A stretch of DNA of 64,000 nucleotides from an uncultured Oscillospiraceae bacterium (GCA_934466475.1 CAKSLI010000004.1:1-64000); one strand, 5' to 3'. Shown: positions 41,838 through 50,949, counted from the first letter of the stretch. Notes: generated by a model from the letters alone, not told the origin. Program-made: numbers and translations.

Positions 41838-42509
41838 TTAATTTTCACCAAGGATCAGCTTTGCTGAATGTACACTTTCGCCAAATCTGCGGCAGCCTGC
41901 CTTATACATATTATAGGCTGTTTCGATATCCTTTATACCTCCCGCTGCCTTTATCTTCACATTTTCGCTCACGGAAGCCCTCATAAGCTGAATGTGACGG
42001 AGCTCGGTCGGCCTGCTGTGCCAGCCGGTTCCGCTCTTGACGAACGCCGCGCCTGCCTGTTCCGACAGCTCGCAGCCGCGCCTTATCTGCTCGTCGGTGA
42101 GGTTGTTAACCTCCAGTATGACCTTTAGCGGAACGTTTCCGCACAGCCTGCGGACGGCGCTGATGTCCTCGGTCACACGTTCTTCTCTGCCGGATTTCAG
42201 CTCCGACTGATTAATGACCATGTCGAGTTCGCCGCAGCCGTATTTCAGCAGTCTCTCTGCGATGAACAGCTTGGTATCCGTTTCTTCGCAGCCTGACGGG
42301 AATCCGACAACGCCGCCGACCGTAATGCCGGTCCCGTCCATCATGGAGCACAGCAGCTCGGTATTGGCGGGCATTGCGAATACTGCGGCGCATTTCAAGC
42401 GGACAGCCATTTCCGCCATTTCGCCGAGCTCCTGAACAGTATTGTCAGCCCTTACGCAGCTGAGATCCGTCATCTGCGGAAGGAGAGACCGGAATTCATT
42501 GATGTCCAT
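41838..42509 (-). CDS. deoC: Deoxyribose-phosphate aldolase
   Basis: 223 residues. Splits 2-deoxyribose-5-phosphate into glyceraldehyde-3-phosphate and acetaldehyde. Family marks: TVGGVVGFPSG, LDMVINQSELKSG, LKVILEVNNLTDEQI, and AGAAFVKSGTGWHSRPTE with the Schiff-base Lys (usual form VKTSTGF), then VKIKAAGGIKD with the second Lys. Slightly diverged from typical DeoC (the N-terminal Asp motif is ADNTVQEL rather than DHTLL), so another aldol substrate is possible. Followed upstream by a GntR gene 27 bases away in the same direction, likely one operon. Confidence 0.85.
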   Translation of the reverse strand: MDINEFRSLLPQMTDLSCVRADNTVQELGEMAEMAVRLKCAAVFAMPANTELLCSMMDGTGITVGGVVGFPSGCEETDTKLFIAERLLKYGCGELDMVINQSELKSGREERVTEDISAVRRLCGNVPLKVILEVNNLTDEQIRRGCELSEQAGAAFVKSGTGWHSRPTELRHIQLMRASVSENVKIKAAGGIKDIETAYNMYKAGCRRFGESVHSAKLILGEN

Positions 42510-42536
42510 TGTAAGCCTCCAAACATATCGTAAACA

Positions 42537-43253
42537 TCACTTTGCTCTGCCCTCTGTGGTTATCTTTACCTTGTACTTGTTGGCGAGCACGCGCACCTTA
42601 TCAACGCAGAGGGGCTTTTTATCCCTGCCGTAGCACACGCGTTCCACAATTAGTATCGGCGAGCCGGTAGGGACGTCCAGTATCTGGGATTCGGAGAAAT
42701 CGCAGGCCGCTGCGAATATCGTATCGCTGGTGCTGAATATCTCAAAGCCGTATTTTTCCTCCAGGAAGCTGTAAAGTCCGACAAAATCCGAGGTATTGTC
42801 CAGCCCCGGGACCAGCCGCTGCGGAATATGGTTGACCATAATGCACACCGGAACGCCGTCCGCGGTCTGAACCCTCTGTATCCGCACGACCTTTTCGCCG
42901 GGAGCCAGCCCCAGCTGTCCGGCGATTTCCTCCGGCGGGAGTATCGCGTCTATGTAGCGGCTTTTTGTCGCGACCTGATAGCCGCGCTTTCTCAGGGATT
43001 CCGTCACGCTTGTGACCCCGTTGAAGCTCTGGGGAGTCTTGCTGTCGAGCACCATTGTGCCGCGCCCCTGCTTTATCTCAACTAGCTGCTCGTCTGCAAG
43101 GAGCTTCATCGCCTTGCGGACGGTTGTGCGGCTCACTCCGAAAAGCTGCTCAAGCTCCGGCTCGGTCGGTATGAAATTTCCTGCGGAATAAACGCCCTTT
43201 TCTATGTCGTTCTTTATTATCTGGTATAGATTCCTGTATGCAGGCTGATTCAT
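42537..43253 (-). CDS. GntR-family regulator (HutC/UTRA type)
   Basis: 238 residues from the ATG at 43253. The GntR winged HTH is at about 10-75 (LYQIIKNDIEKGVYSAGNFI, PTEPELEQLFGVSRTTVRKA, ADEQLVEIKQGRGTMV). The UTRA effector domain follows (GYQVATKSRYIDAI; GEKVVRIQRVQTADGVPVCI; PILIVERVCYGRDKKPLCVD). UTRA domains usually bind sugar phosphates or amino acids. Located just upstream of deoC, consistent with control by a sugar phosphate (inference). Confidence 0.92.
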   Translation of the reverse strand: MNQPAYRNLYQIIKNDIEKGVYSAGNFIPTEPELEQLFGVSRTTVRKAMKLLADEQLVEIKQGRGTMVLDSKTPQSFNGVTSVTESLRKRGYQVATKSRYIDAILPPEEIAGQLGLAPGEKVVRIQRVQTADGVPVCIMVNHIPQRLVPGLDNTSDFVGLYSFLEEKYGFEIFSTSDTIFAAACDFSESQILDVPTGSPILIVERVCYGRDKKPLCVDKVRVLANKYKVKITTEGRAK

Positions 43254-43353
43254 GGGCTCAGTCCTTTCTGTGCTGTTTTCTCTTGAATTATAGCATAACC
43301 GGGTCAAAAAATCAAGAGGAATGCCCCGGCGTTATCCGGGGCATCAGGTGTGA

Positions 43354-43599
43354 TCATGCATTCTGCTTACATCGCTGGTTTATCGCGTAGAACCTCAGAC
43401 CGTCAACGGAAAAGCTGAGCGACAGCCCCTTTTCTCCGAAGTATTCCTCCAGAAAGCTGCGCAGCTCCGCACTGCTGGAATCCACCGAGAAATTTTGTCC
43501 GCCGCAGGAGCCGTGGTAGTGCAGCTCGGTGGAGAACTGCTCTGCGACCCGCTTTTTCAGGCGGGACATTTCTGTGAGATTTATTGTTCTTGTAGCCAT
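43354..43599 (-). CDS. Small protein of unknown function
   Basis: 81 residues. Not recognised. It starts TRTINLTEMSRLKKRVAEQF, has a GSCGGQNFSVD segment with one Cys near residue 32, and ends in RCKQNA. The alternating pattern suggests a small alpha/beta fold; no signal peptide or membrane segment. AGGAGG precedes the ATG and it lies 9 bases after the HD-domain gene, so it is probably co-transcribed and genuinely expressed. Confidence 0.65.
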   Translation of the reverse strand: MATRTINLTEMSRLKKRVAEQFSTELHYHGSCGGQNFSVDSSSAELRSFLEEYFGEKGLSLSFSVDGLRFYAINQRCKQNA

Positions 43600-43608
43600 A
43601 GCGCCTCC

Positions 43609-44181
43609 TCAGACATATTGGCTGTACTTGTCCTCGCAGCTTCTCATGGCGAGTATCGTGTCCGATATCAGTTCGTCAAGGGAAACTCCCATGAGCCCGG
43701 CGCCGCGCTCGATGACCTCGCGGGAACACCCCGCTGCGAAGTTTGCGTTCTTGTATTTCTTCTTCACCGATTTGAGCTCCATATCCTGCACTGACTTTGA
43801 CGGCCGCATGAGCGCCACGGCGCCGATGAGCCCGGTCAGCTCGTCCACTGCGTAAAGCACCTTTTCCATTTCGTGCTGCGGCTCTATGTCCACTGTGAGC
43901 TTCCAGCCATGGCTTGCCGTTGCATGGATAAGCCTTTCGTCTATCCCGCGGGAGCGCATTATTTCCTGCTCCTTTATGCAGTGCTGGTCAGGGTACATCT
44001 CGAAGTCAAGGTCGTGCAGCAGCCCGACTGTCCCCCAGAAATCCGCCTCGTCAGCATAGCAGAGCTTGTCGGCGAACCAGCGCATTACCCCCTCAACCGT
44101 AACGGCGTGTCTCAGGTGGAATGCGTCTTTATTGTACTCGGTGAGCAGCGCCCACGCTTCATCTCGTGTTATTGTTCCCAT
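43609..44181 (-). CDS. HD-domain protein (HDIG-type phosphohydrolase)
   Basis: 190 residues. Metal-binding HD motif: LRHAVTVEGVMRWFA, GLLHDLDFEMYPDQH (HD pair about residue 53-54), HATASHGW, and VDELTGLIGAVALMRP with the last Asp. Such proteins are usually phosphatases acting on nucleotides or small phosphates; many Clostridia have this uncharacterised type. AAAGGAG precedes the ATG and a promoter lies at 44229. Confidence 0.88.
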   Translation of the reverse strand: MGTITRDEAWALLTEYNKDAFHLRHAVTVEGVMRWFADKLCYADEADFWGTVGLLHDLDFEMYPDQHCIKEQEIMRSRGIDERLIHATASHGWKLTVDIEPQHEMEKVLYAVDELTGLIGAVALMRPSKSVQDMELKSVKKKYKNANFAAGCSREVIERGAGLMGVSLDELISDTILAMRSCEDKYSQYV

Positions 44182-44228
44182 TCGTTTTCTCCTTTCTAAG
44201 CAGATAAAACCTATGGATTCTATATGAT

Positions 44229-44257
44229 ATGATACAACATCATTTGAAATTTGTCAA
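44229..44257 (-). promoter_or_regulatory. Promoter of the HD-domain gene
   Basis: Minus strand TTGACA (44257-44252), 17 bases, TATCAT (44234-44229). Confidence 0.7.
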
Positions 44258-44306
44258 TAGCTTTTGTAAAAAATCCCGGATTTCATCATTTCCACCGAAA
44301 ATGACG

Positions 44307-44335
44307 TTGACAAAACGCAGATATTATGCTATAAT
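44307..44335 (+). promoter_or_regulatory. Promoter of the tetrapyrrole operon
   Basis: TTGACA (44307-44312), 17 bases, TATAAT (44330-44335). A family A element now separates it from hemA, so the 5' leader is about 290 bases. Confidence 0.75.
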
Positions 44336-44375
44336 ACATATTAAATTAGTAGGCAAATATTCTGGCTTACATTAG

Positions 44376-44604
44376 GGAACCTCTAAAAACCGGTTTGAAA
44401 AAGGAAAATGGGTAGAGTGCGCCGAATGCGATGAAAGCCGACGAAGTAAGGCTGTATGCCTTACAAGGAGGTGCAACACGATGTTGCAGAGCGAAATAAC
44501 CGGGCGACGGCATGGATGCCGTCGCATCATAAATTTCGCTCGTTGAAAGAAGCAGGCGGTGTGCTATACACATTTTCATTCAAACGAGGTTTTTAGAGGT
44601 GACC
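44376..44604. repeat. Family A MITE-like element in the hemA leader
   Basis: Full copy with ends GGAACCTCTAAAAACC and GGTTTTTAGAGGTGACC. Flanks ATTAG (44371-44375) and ATTAT (44605-44609) are a near-perfect duplicate. It lies between the promoter and hemA. Confidence 0.88.
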
Positions 44605-44632
44605 ATTATAGATATAAAAGCAGGTGCGGGAA

Positions 44633-45748
44633 ATGGAAGACTTTATATGCGCGAGCATTAACTATAAGAAATGCGGCGAGGAGCTGCGCGGCAGGTTTGC
44701 GTTCGGACAGGAGCTGCGTGGGAGGTTCATAGCGGAAAATCGCGGGTTCAGCCCGGTGCTGCTCTGCACCTGCAACCGCACGGAGCTGTATATGCTTGGC
44801 GGGGTGAACGAGGCGCTGCGTTTCCTGACGGAGCTTTCCGGGGTCCCGCGTCCGGAGGTGGAGGGCTGCGCGATGCTGTTCAGCGGGGAGGGAGCCGTAA
44901 GGCATCTGTTCCGCGTTGCCTGCGGCGTGGATTCAATGGTGCTCGGCGAGGACGAGATCCTGGGGCAGCTAAGGGGCGCGTATGCTTTTTCAGTTGAGCT
45001 GATCCAGCTTTCGCACAGGGTGAATATAATCTTCCAGAGCGCTGTTGCCGCCGCAAAGCGGATAAAGACTGAAACAGCCATGTCCAGGACGTCTGTCTCC
45101 CATGCGACACTTGCCGCAAAGCTGGCGGCACATTCCGCGCCGGAGGTCAGCGTTCTGCTCATCGGTGCGAGCGGAAAGACCGGCACGAGCCTGCTGAAAA
45201 ATCTGCTCTCATACAGGAATGTCAGGGTCATGGCGACCATGCGCTCCCACAACGGGGAAGCGGTGATACTCCCGGAAAGCCCCGCGCTGACCGTGGTTCC
45301 GTATGAGGAGCGGTACAGCTGCATAAGCGGGTGCAGCTGCGTGATATCCGCGACATCCAGTCCGCATACGGTTCTTACCGCGGACAGGCTCAGGGAATTC
45401 TGCCGCGGGGAAAAGCTGCTGATAGACCTCGCGGTCCCACGGGATATAGACCCGGCGGCAGCGGAGATACCAGGCGTCACGCTGCGCAGCATAGACTATT
45501 TCAGCAGCCTTGCCGAGGACAACAATCTGCGAAAGCAGGACAGCGCTGAACAGGCAAAGCAGATGATAGAGGAGGACATAGGTGAACTCCGGAAAACGCT
45601 GCTCATGCATGAGAATCTCCCGCAGATAAGGGCGGACGGAGTTCTCGAGGGAATGACCGCCGAGGAGCTGCTGTTCCGGCTGAAAAAGGAGCTTTCCGCC
45701 CCCGCTTTTGCGGAGGTCGTAGGCTCGATACTCGGCGAAAAGGAGTGA
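44633..45748 (+). CDS. hemA: Glutamyl-tRNA reductase
   Basis: 371 residues. First step of C5 tetrapyrrole synthesis: reduces Glu-tRNA to glutamate-1-semialdehyde with NADPH. The catalytic Cys lies in VLLCTCNRTELYML (about 42-52); then RHLFRVACGVDSMVLGEDEI, the NADPH fold VLLIGASGKTGTSLLKNLL, and LLIDLAVPRDIDP. The C-terminal dimerisation part is short compared with E. coli. The ATG at 44633 is used; a GTG 9 bases upstream is an alternative. Six genes from here to 50902 overlap or nearly touch, so one operon. Confidence 0.93.
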   Translation: MEDFICASINYKKCGEELRGRFAFGQELRGRFIAENRGFSPVLLCTCNRTELYMLGGVNEALRFLTELSGVPRPEVEGCAMLFSGEGAVRHLFRVACGVDSMVLGEDEILGQLRGAYAFSVELIQLSHRVNIIFQSAVAAAKRIKTETAMSRTSVSHATLAAKLAAHSAPEVSVLLIGASGKTGTSLLKNLLSYRNVRVMATMRSHNGEAVILPESPALTVVPYEERYSCISGCSCVISATSSPHTVLTADRLREFCRGEKLLIDLAVPRDIDPAAAEIPGVTLRSIDYFSSLAEDNNLRKQDSAEQAKQMIEEDIGELRKTLLMHENLPQIRADGVLEGMTAEELLFRLKKELSAPAFAEVVGSILGEKE

Positions 45749-45752
45749 TCTC

Positions 45753-46373
45753 ATGCCTTACTTTCCGTTTTTTGTGAATATCGAGGGGCGGCGCTGCCTT
45801 ATCGCGGGCGGCGGCAGGATAGCGCTCCACAAAATAAGAAAGCTGCTGGATTTTTCCCCGGAGATACACGTTGTGTCGCCGGAGATATGCCCTGAAATCT
45901 TGGAGATACCGGGGATACTGCCTGAGCGGCGGGAATTCCGTCCCGGCGACATTGACGGCGCTTTTTTCGTTATTGCCGCCACTGATGATACGGAGGTCAA
46001 CTCCGGGATTTCAGCGCTCTGCCGGGAGCGCGGCATTCCCTGCAACGCAGTAGACAGCCCGGAGGACTGCTCGTTTTATTTCCCGGCGCTTGCCAGACGC
46101 GGGGACATCACGGTCGGAGTTTCCACCGCCGGCAAAAGCCCGCTCATAGCGGCGAAGCTCCGCAGGGAAGCGGAAGCGCTGCTCACGCCGGAGCTCGCGG
46201 ATATATGCGCCCTTATGGGGGAACTCCGCCCGGCTGTGCGGGAGCGCTTCCCGCAGGAAAAACAGCGCGCCTCCGTCATGGCCGCAGCGCTTGAACACTG
46301 CATGGAGCGCGGCAAAGCCCCGGAATTGCCGGAGCTTCTTGATTTTATCGACAGACTGGAGCTGAACGTATGA
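45753..46373 (+). CDS. Precorrin-2 dehydrogenase / sirohydrochlorin ferrochelatase-like (siroheme synthase N-terminal type)
   Basis: 206 residues. Oxidises precorrin-2 to sirohydrochlorin with NAD+; the Met8p/SirC type. NAD fold at the N-terminus: PFFVNIEGRRCLIAGGGRIA, LHKIRKLL; then FFVIAATDDTEVN, IPCNAVDSPEDCSFYFPAL and VGVSTAGKSPLIAAKLRREAE. The ferrochelatase step cannot be proven from the sequence. Starts 4 bases after hemA and its stop overlaps hemC by 4 bases (ATGA). Confidence 0.9.
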   Translation: MPYFPFFVNIEGRRCLIAGGGRIALHKIRKLLDFSPEIHVVSPEICPEILEIPGILPERREFRPGDIDGAFFVIAATDDTEVNSGISALCRERGIPCNAVDSPEDCSFYFPALARRGDITVGVSTAGKSPLIAAKLRREAEALLTPELADICALMGELRPAVRERFPQEKQRASVMAAALEHCMERGKAPELPELLDFIDRLELNV

Positions 46374-47224
46374 CCCTCAGAATCGGAACGCGGCAGAGCA
46401 GGCTCGCCCTCGCGCAGACGGAAATGTTCGAGTTGGCGCTCCGGCAGAAATACCCGGAGCTTTCCGTTGAAATCGTGAAATTCACGACCCGCGGCGACAG
46501 GATACTTGACAGACCGCTCGACCGGATCGGCGGCAAGGGCGTGTTCGTTGAAGAGATAGAGCAGGCGCTGAGAAACGGTGAAATAGACGCCGCTGTGCAC
46601 AGCGCTAAGGACCTCCCGGTTCAGCTGGGCGAGGGTCTGGAGATCTCCGGGGTGCTCCCGCGGGGAGACCACCGCGACATGCTCATCACGAGGAAAGGCA
46701 CGGAGCTTTCCGGCAGATTTACGGTTGGCACAGGGAGCCTCCGCCGCCGCATGAATCTCTCAAAACTGTACCCGCACGCGGTTTTCGCCGACATACGCGG
46801 CAATGTTGACACGCGGCTGCGCAAGCTCGCAGACGGCGAATATGACGCGATAATCCTTGCGGCGGCGGGCGTTGAGCGGCTGGGGCTTTCCCTTGAGGGA
46901 TTCAGCGTGCGCAAGTTTGAGCACACGGAATTCCTCCCGGCGCCGTGTCAGGCGATAATCGCAGCGGAGTGCGTCTCCGGCAGCCCCGCCGCAGAGCTTG
47001 TGCGGAGCGTTTCCGACCAGGAGACCATGCTGTGCTTCAACGCTGAGCGCGGGGTCATTGAAGCTCTCGGCGCCGACTGCACAGTTCCGGTCGGGGCATA
47101 CAGCGAGATTTCCGGCGGGGTGCTCCGCCTGACGCTTTCGGATAGAAATGGGAAAACGGCATACGGCGAGTGTCCGCCGGAGAACGGCGCCGTGCTTATA
47201 AAGGAGCTGATTTCGCGGCTATGA
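46370..47224 (+). CDS. hemC: Hydroxymethylbilane synthase (porphobilinogen deaminase)
   Basis: 284 residues. Joins four porphobilinogens into hydroxymethylbilane. Typical text: LRIGTRQSRLALAQTE, DRIGGKGVFVEEIEQALRNG, DAAVHSAKDLPVQ, TGSLRRRMNL, DIRGNVDTRLRKL, APCQAIIAAEC. The dipyrromethane-cofactor Cys is in LGADCTVPVGAY (about residue 235). Overlaps genes on both sides by 4 bases. Confidence 0.96.
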   Translation: MTLRIGTRQSRLALAQTEMFELALRQKYPELSVEIVKFTTRGDRILDRPLDRIGGKGVFVEEIEQALRNGEIDAAVHSAKDLPVQLGEGLEISGVLPRGDHRDMLITRKGTELSGRFTVGTGSLRRRMNLSKLYPHAVFADIRGNVDTRLRKLADGEYDAIILAAAGVERLGLSLEGFSVRKFEHTEFLPAPCQAIIAAECVSGSPAAELVRSVSDQETMLCFNAERGVIEALGADCTVPVGAYSEISGGVLRLTLSDRNGKTAYGECPPENGAVLIKELISRL

Positions 47225-48696
47225 CAGGAAAAGTAATACTCACAGGGGCAGGCTGCGGCGACTTTGACCTTATCACGCTGCGCGGGGCGGAAGCCCTGAA
47301 GAACGCGGACGTAATAATTTACGACAGCCTTATTGACAGACGTCTGCTTGATTTGGCGCCATCCGCCGAGAAAATATGCGTTGGAAAGCGCGCGGGACAG
47401 CACTCCGCAAAGCAGGAGGAAATAAACGCGCTGCTGGTGGAAAAGGCGCTTTCCGGTAGGAATGTCGTCCGTCTGAAGGGCGGGGACCCGTTCGTATTCG
47501 GGCGCGGCGGCGAGGAGATACTGGAGCTGAAAAGGCACGGAATACCGTTCTCGGTTATTCCCGGGGTGACTTCGGCAGTAGCGGCCCCTGAGCTTGCGGG
47601 AATACCGGTCACGCACAGGAAAACCGCCCGCAGCTTCCACGTTATAACCGGGCACACCGCCGACAGCTGCACGCCGGAAAATCTCGCGCAGTATGCGAAG
47701 CTCCGGGGGACGCTGGTATTCCTCATGGGACTGAATTCACTGGAGGATATAGCGCGCGGGCTCGTTTCCGGCGGAATGCCGGAGGATACTCCCGCAGCGG
47801 TAATTTCAAACGGTGCAGCGCGCTTCCAGCGGACGGTGCGCGGGACTCTTGAAAACATCCCGGAGAATGTACGCACGGCCGGGCTTTCCGCTCCTGCCAT
47901 AATAGTTGTCGGCAGCACGGCGGAGTACGATTTTTCCTCGACATATCAGCCGCCGCTTTCCGGCAGGAATATCGCGGTCGTCTCCTCCGGGGAGACCGCC
48001 GGACGGCTGTGCAGTGGGTTTCATGCGCTTGGAGCGTATGTGTTCCGGACGGGCGGAATCGACATTGAGGAAATGTACGGCGATGATATCGACCGGGCAT
48101 TTTCGGAACTGGCTGACGGCAAATTCACTCATATCGCGCTGACAAGCCCGAACGGAGCGCGGATCTTCCTGAAAAAGCTGCGGGAAAAGCGCATGGATAT
48201 ACGGACGCTGAATTCTGTGAGGTTCGCCGTTATCGGGAAGGGCACCGCGGCTGTCCTGGAGGAGCACGGCGTGTTCACGGAGCTGATGCCGCAGGAATAT
48301 ACCACATCCGCTCTCGGAAATCTGCTTGTACAGAGCGTAAGACCCGCTGAAAGGCTGCTCATATTACGCTCGGAGGAGGGCTCGCCGGAGCTGAACGAGA
48401 TCCTCGGGGGCACGGTGAATTACGAGGACGTTCGGACATACAGACCGGTATACCGGGGCGCACAGGCGCTGGACTGCGATTTCGCGGTATTCACTAGCGC
48501 AGGTTCAGTCCGGGGATTTTTTGCGAACGGCGGGAGTATGTCCGCAGGGACGATCCCGGCGGCAATAGGAAAAGTCACCGCCGCAGAGCTCGGCAGGCAC
48601 GGCTTCACGGAATGCGTGGTACCGCGTGAGAGCACCGCTGACGGCGTTATACAAAGTATTTTGGAGGCAGTAAAATGCAGAGATTCAGAAGATTAA
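47221..48696 (+). CDS. cobA-hemD: Fused uroporphyrinogen-III C-methyltransferase / uroporphyrinogen-III synthase
   Basis: 491 residues. The N-terminal half (about 1-240) is the SAM-dependent SUMT: LTGAGCGDFDLITLRGAEAL, VVRLKGGDPFVFGRGGEE, SVIPGVTSAVAAPELAGIPV, HVITGH. The C-terminal half (about 245-490) is HemD: NIAVVSSGETAGRLC, FTHIALTSPNGARIF, VRFAVIGKGTAAVLEEHG, FTSAGSVRGFF. It makes uroporphyrinogen III and methylates it to precorrin-2, a fusion common in Clostridia. The ATG at 47221 overlaps the hemC stop (ATGA). The last 22 bases overlap hemB. Confidence 0.95.
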   Translation: MTGKVILTGAGCGDFDLITLRGAEALKNADVIIYDSLIDRRLLDLAPSAEKICVGKRAGQHSAKQEEINALLVEKALSGRNVVRLKGGDPFVFGRGGEEILELKRHGIPFSVIPGVTSAVAAPELAGIPVTHRKTARSFHVITGHTADSCTPENLAQYAKLRGTLVFLMGLNSLEDIARGLVSGGMPEDTPAAVISNGAARFQRTVRGTLENIPENVRTAGLSAPAIIVVGSTAEYDFSSTYQPPLSGRNIAVVSSGETAGRLCSGFHALGAYVFRTGGIDIEEMYGDDIDRAFSELADGKFTHIALTSPNGARIFLKKLREKRMDIRTLNSVRFAVIGKGTAAVLEEHGVFTELMPQEYTTSALGNLLVQSVRPAERLLILRSEEGSPELNEILGGTVNYEDVRTYRPVYRGAQALDCDFAVFTSAGSVRGFFANGGSMSAGTIPAAIGKVTAAELGRHGFTECVVPRESTADGVIQSILEAVKCRDSED

Positions 48697-49646
48697 GGGC
48701 AAGCGAAGCTATGCGCAGAATGGTGCGCGAGACCCGTCTTGACGCGGCGGATTTTATCTATCCGATATTTGTGGCTGAGGGCGAGAACATAAAGAAGCCT
48801 GTGGACTCAATGCCGACAGTGTACCAGTATTCCATAGACCGGCTGGAGGAGATACTCCCGCAGATAGCGGACAGCGGCATTTCCGGGCTGCTGATATTCG
48901 GCATACCCGCGCACAAGGACGCCCGCGCTACCGAGGCATACAACGATGAGGGGATAACTCAGCGTGCGATAAGGTACATAAAGTCCCGTTATCCCGAGCT
49001 TATCGTCATAGCGGACGTATGCCTGTGCGAATACACCGACCACGGTCACTGCGGGCTTATCTGCGGGTGCAGGATACTCAATGATGAAACGCTCCCGCTG
49101 CTGAGCGCGATGTCGGTAAGCCTTGCCAGAGCCGGCGCGGATATCATAGCGCCCTCGGACATGATGGACGGCAGAGTTGCGGCGATACGCTCCGCGCTGG
49201 ACGAAAACGGGCTTTCGGACGTGCCGATAATGTCTTACAGTGCAAAGTTCGCTTCGGGGTATTATTCCCCGTTCAGGGACGCGGCGCAGTCCGCTCCGAG
49301 CTTCGGCGACCGCAAGACCTACCAGATGGACCCCGCCAACGGCAGGGAGGCGCTGCGCGAGATAGAGGACGATATCTCCGAGGGCGCGGACATGGTCATG
49401 GTGAAGCCTGCTCTCGCCTACCTGGACGTGCTGAGATCCGCCCGGGAGCGCTTCAGCCTGCCGATAGCCGCGTACAACGTCAGCGGTGAATTTTCCATGG
49501 TGAAAGCCGCTGCACAGCTCGGCTGGATAGATGAGCGGCGCATAGTCCTCGAGAATCTCACGGCAATAAAGCGCGCTGGCGCTGACATTATCATAACCTA
49601 CCACGCGCTTGACGCCGCCGGCTGGTTAAAGGAGGAACAGGTATGA
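48675..49646 (+). CDS. hemB: Porphobilinogen synthase (delta-aminolevulinate dehydratase)
   Basis: 323 residues. Condenses two 5-aminolevulinates to porphobilinogen. The zinc-type Cys cluster is present (VIADVCLCEYTDHGHCG), with Lys residues in MSYSAKFASGYYSPFRDA and MVMVKPALAYLD (Schiff base). It ends with the usual VLENLTAIKRAGADIIITYH segment. GGAGG lies before the ATG, inside the preceding gene; its stop overlaps hemL by 4 bases. Confidence 0.97.
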   Translation: MQRFRRLRASEAMRRMVRETRLDAADFIYPIFVAEGENIKKPVDSMPTVYQYSIDRLEEILPQIADSGISGLLIFGIPAHKDARATEAYNDEGITQRAIRYIKSRYPELIVIADVCLCEYTDHGHCGLICGCRILNDETLPLLSAMSVSLARAGADIIAPSDMMDGRVAAIRSALDENGLSDVPIMSYSAKFASGYYSPFRDAAQSAPSFGDRKTYQMDPANGREALREIEDDISEGADMVMVKPALAYLDVLRSARERFSLPIAAYNVSGEFSMVKAAAQLGWIDERRIVLENLTAIKRAGADIIITYHALDAAGWLKEEQV

Positions 49647-50902
49647 GCACCGAAAGATCCGAAAAGCTCTACGAAAGAGCCTGCAAATTCATGCCCGGCG
49701 GAGTGAACAGCCCGGTGCGCGCCTGCCGTTCGGTGGGAGTTTCACCTCTTTTTATCAGGAGCGCGAAAGGCTCGAAAATCTACGATGAGGACGGTAACGA
49801 ATTCATCGACTACATCTGCTCCTGGGGACCGAATATCCTTGGACACGCTGTTCCGCAGATAACAGAAGCGGTGAAGTCCGCATGCGACAGCGGGCTGACC
49901 TTCGGAGCCTGCCACAGGGGAGAAATAGAGCTGGCGGAGCTTATCCAGAAGCACTTTCCGTCCATGGAGATGCTGCGGCTGGTCAATTCCGGAACAGAGG
50001 CGGTAATGAGCGCTATCAGAGCCGCCAGGGGATTCACGGGGCGCGACAAGATAATCAAGTTTGAGGGCTGCTATCACGGGCATTCTGACGGGCTCCTCGC
50101 AAAGGCGGGCTCCGGGCTGATGACCCATTCGATTCCTTCCGGCGCGGGAGTTCCCGCGGGCTGCACTGCGGACACGCTGCTTGCAAGATACAACGATGAA
50201 GCCTCCGTTGAGAAGCTGTTCGGCGAATACGGCGGAAAAATCGCAGCGCTCATCGTGGAGCCCTGCGCGGCTAATATGGGAGTAGTCCCGCCGAAGCCCG
50301 GATTCCTGAAATTCCTGCGGGAAATCACTGAGAAATACGGCGCTCTGCTCATTTTCGACGAGGTCATAACCGGATTCCGGCTGTCTGACGGCGGCGCGCA
50401 GAAATATTATGGGGTAACCCCCGACCTCACAACCCTCGGAAAGATAGTCGGTGGCGGAATGCCGCTGGCGGTTTACGGCGGAAAGCACGAAATAATGGAG
50501 TGCGTGGCTCCGCTGGGTTCCGTGTATCAGGCGGGAACGCTCTCCGGAAATCCCTGTGCAGTTGCCGCAGGTATCGCTCAGCTGAAGCTGATAGAAAGCA
50601 CTCCGGATCTGTACGCGCGGATAGATTCCAGCGCCGAAAAGTTCCACGCGGCAATGCTGGAAGCCGGGCTGAACGCAAATCGCTGCGGTTCGCTGCTGAC
50701 GGTGTTCTTCACGGACAGGCAGGTCACGGATTACGACACCGCGAGAGCCTGCGACACCGGAAAATTTGCGGAATACTGGCGGAATATGCTGGCGAACGGA
50801 ATATACGCGGCGCCGTCCCAGTTTGAGGCTATGTTCGTTTCCTACGCGCACTCTGACGAGGATATCGAGCGCACGATACAAGCGATAAGGACATTGCGAT
50901 AA
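49643..50902 (+). CDS. hemL: Glutamate-1-semialdehyde 2,1-aminomutase
   Basis: 419 residues. PLP enzyme forming 5-aminolevulinate. Text: FMPGGVNSPVRACRSVGVSP, SWGPNILGHAVPQI, LVNSGTEAVMSAIRAARGFT, KFEGCYHGHSDGLLAKAGSG, LLIFDEVITGFR, and LTTLGKIVGGGMPLAVYGGK with the PLP Lys. The C-terminal YAAPSQFEAMFVSYAHSDED is typical. Last gene of the operon. No hemE, hemN or ferrochelatase follows, so the local product is siroheme precursor or feed for cobalamin, not protoheme. Confidence 0.97.
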   Translation: MSTERSEKLYERACKFMPGGVNSPVRACRSVGVSPLFIRSAKGSKIYDEDGNEFIDYICSWGPNILGHAVPQITEAVKSACDSGLTFGACHRGEIELAELIQKHFPSMEMLRLVNSGTEAVMSAIRAARGFTGRDKIIKFEGCYHGHSDGLLAKAGSGLMTHSIPSGAGVPAGCTADTLLARYNDEASVEKLFGEYGGKIAALIVEPCAANMGVVPPKPGFLKFLREITEKYGALLIFDEVITGFRLSDGGAQKYYGVTPDLTTLGKIVGGGMPLAVYGGKHEIMECVAPLGSVYQAGTLSGNPCAVAAGIAQLKLIESTPDLYARIDSSAEKFHAAMLEAGLNANRCGSLLTVFFTDRQVTDYDTARACDTGKFAEYWRNMLANGIYAAPSQFEAMFVSYAHSDEDIERTIQAIRTLR

Positions 50903-50911
50903 ATATGTAGG

Positions 50912-50931
50912 GGGAGGGGCTTGCCCCTCCC
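50912..50931 (+). terminator. GC-rich hairpin after hemL
   Basis: GGGAGGGGC and GCCCCTCCC arms about 10 bases after the stop; weak T-tract. Confidence 0.6.
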
Positions 50932-50949
50932 GCCATTATTCAACGAAAC

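Noticed and set aside
49742..50881. 379-codon open frame on the minus strand
   Set aside because: Antisense shadow of hemL.
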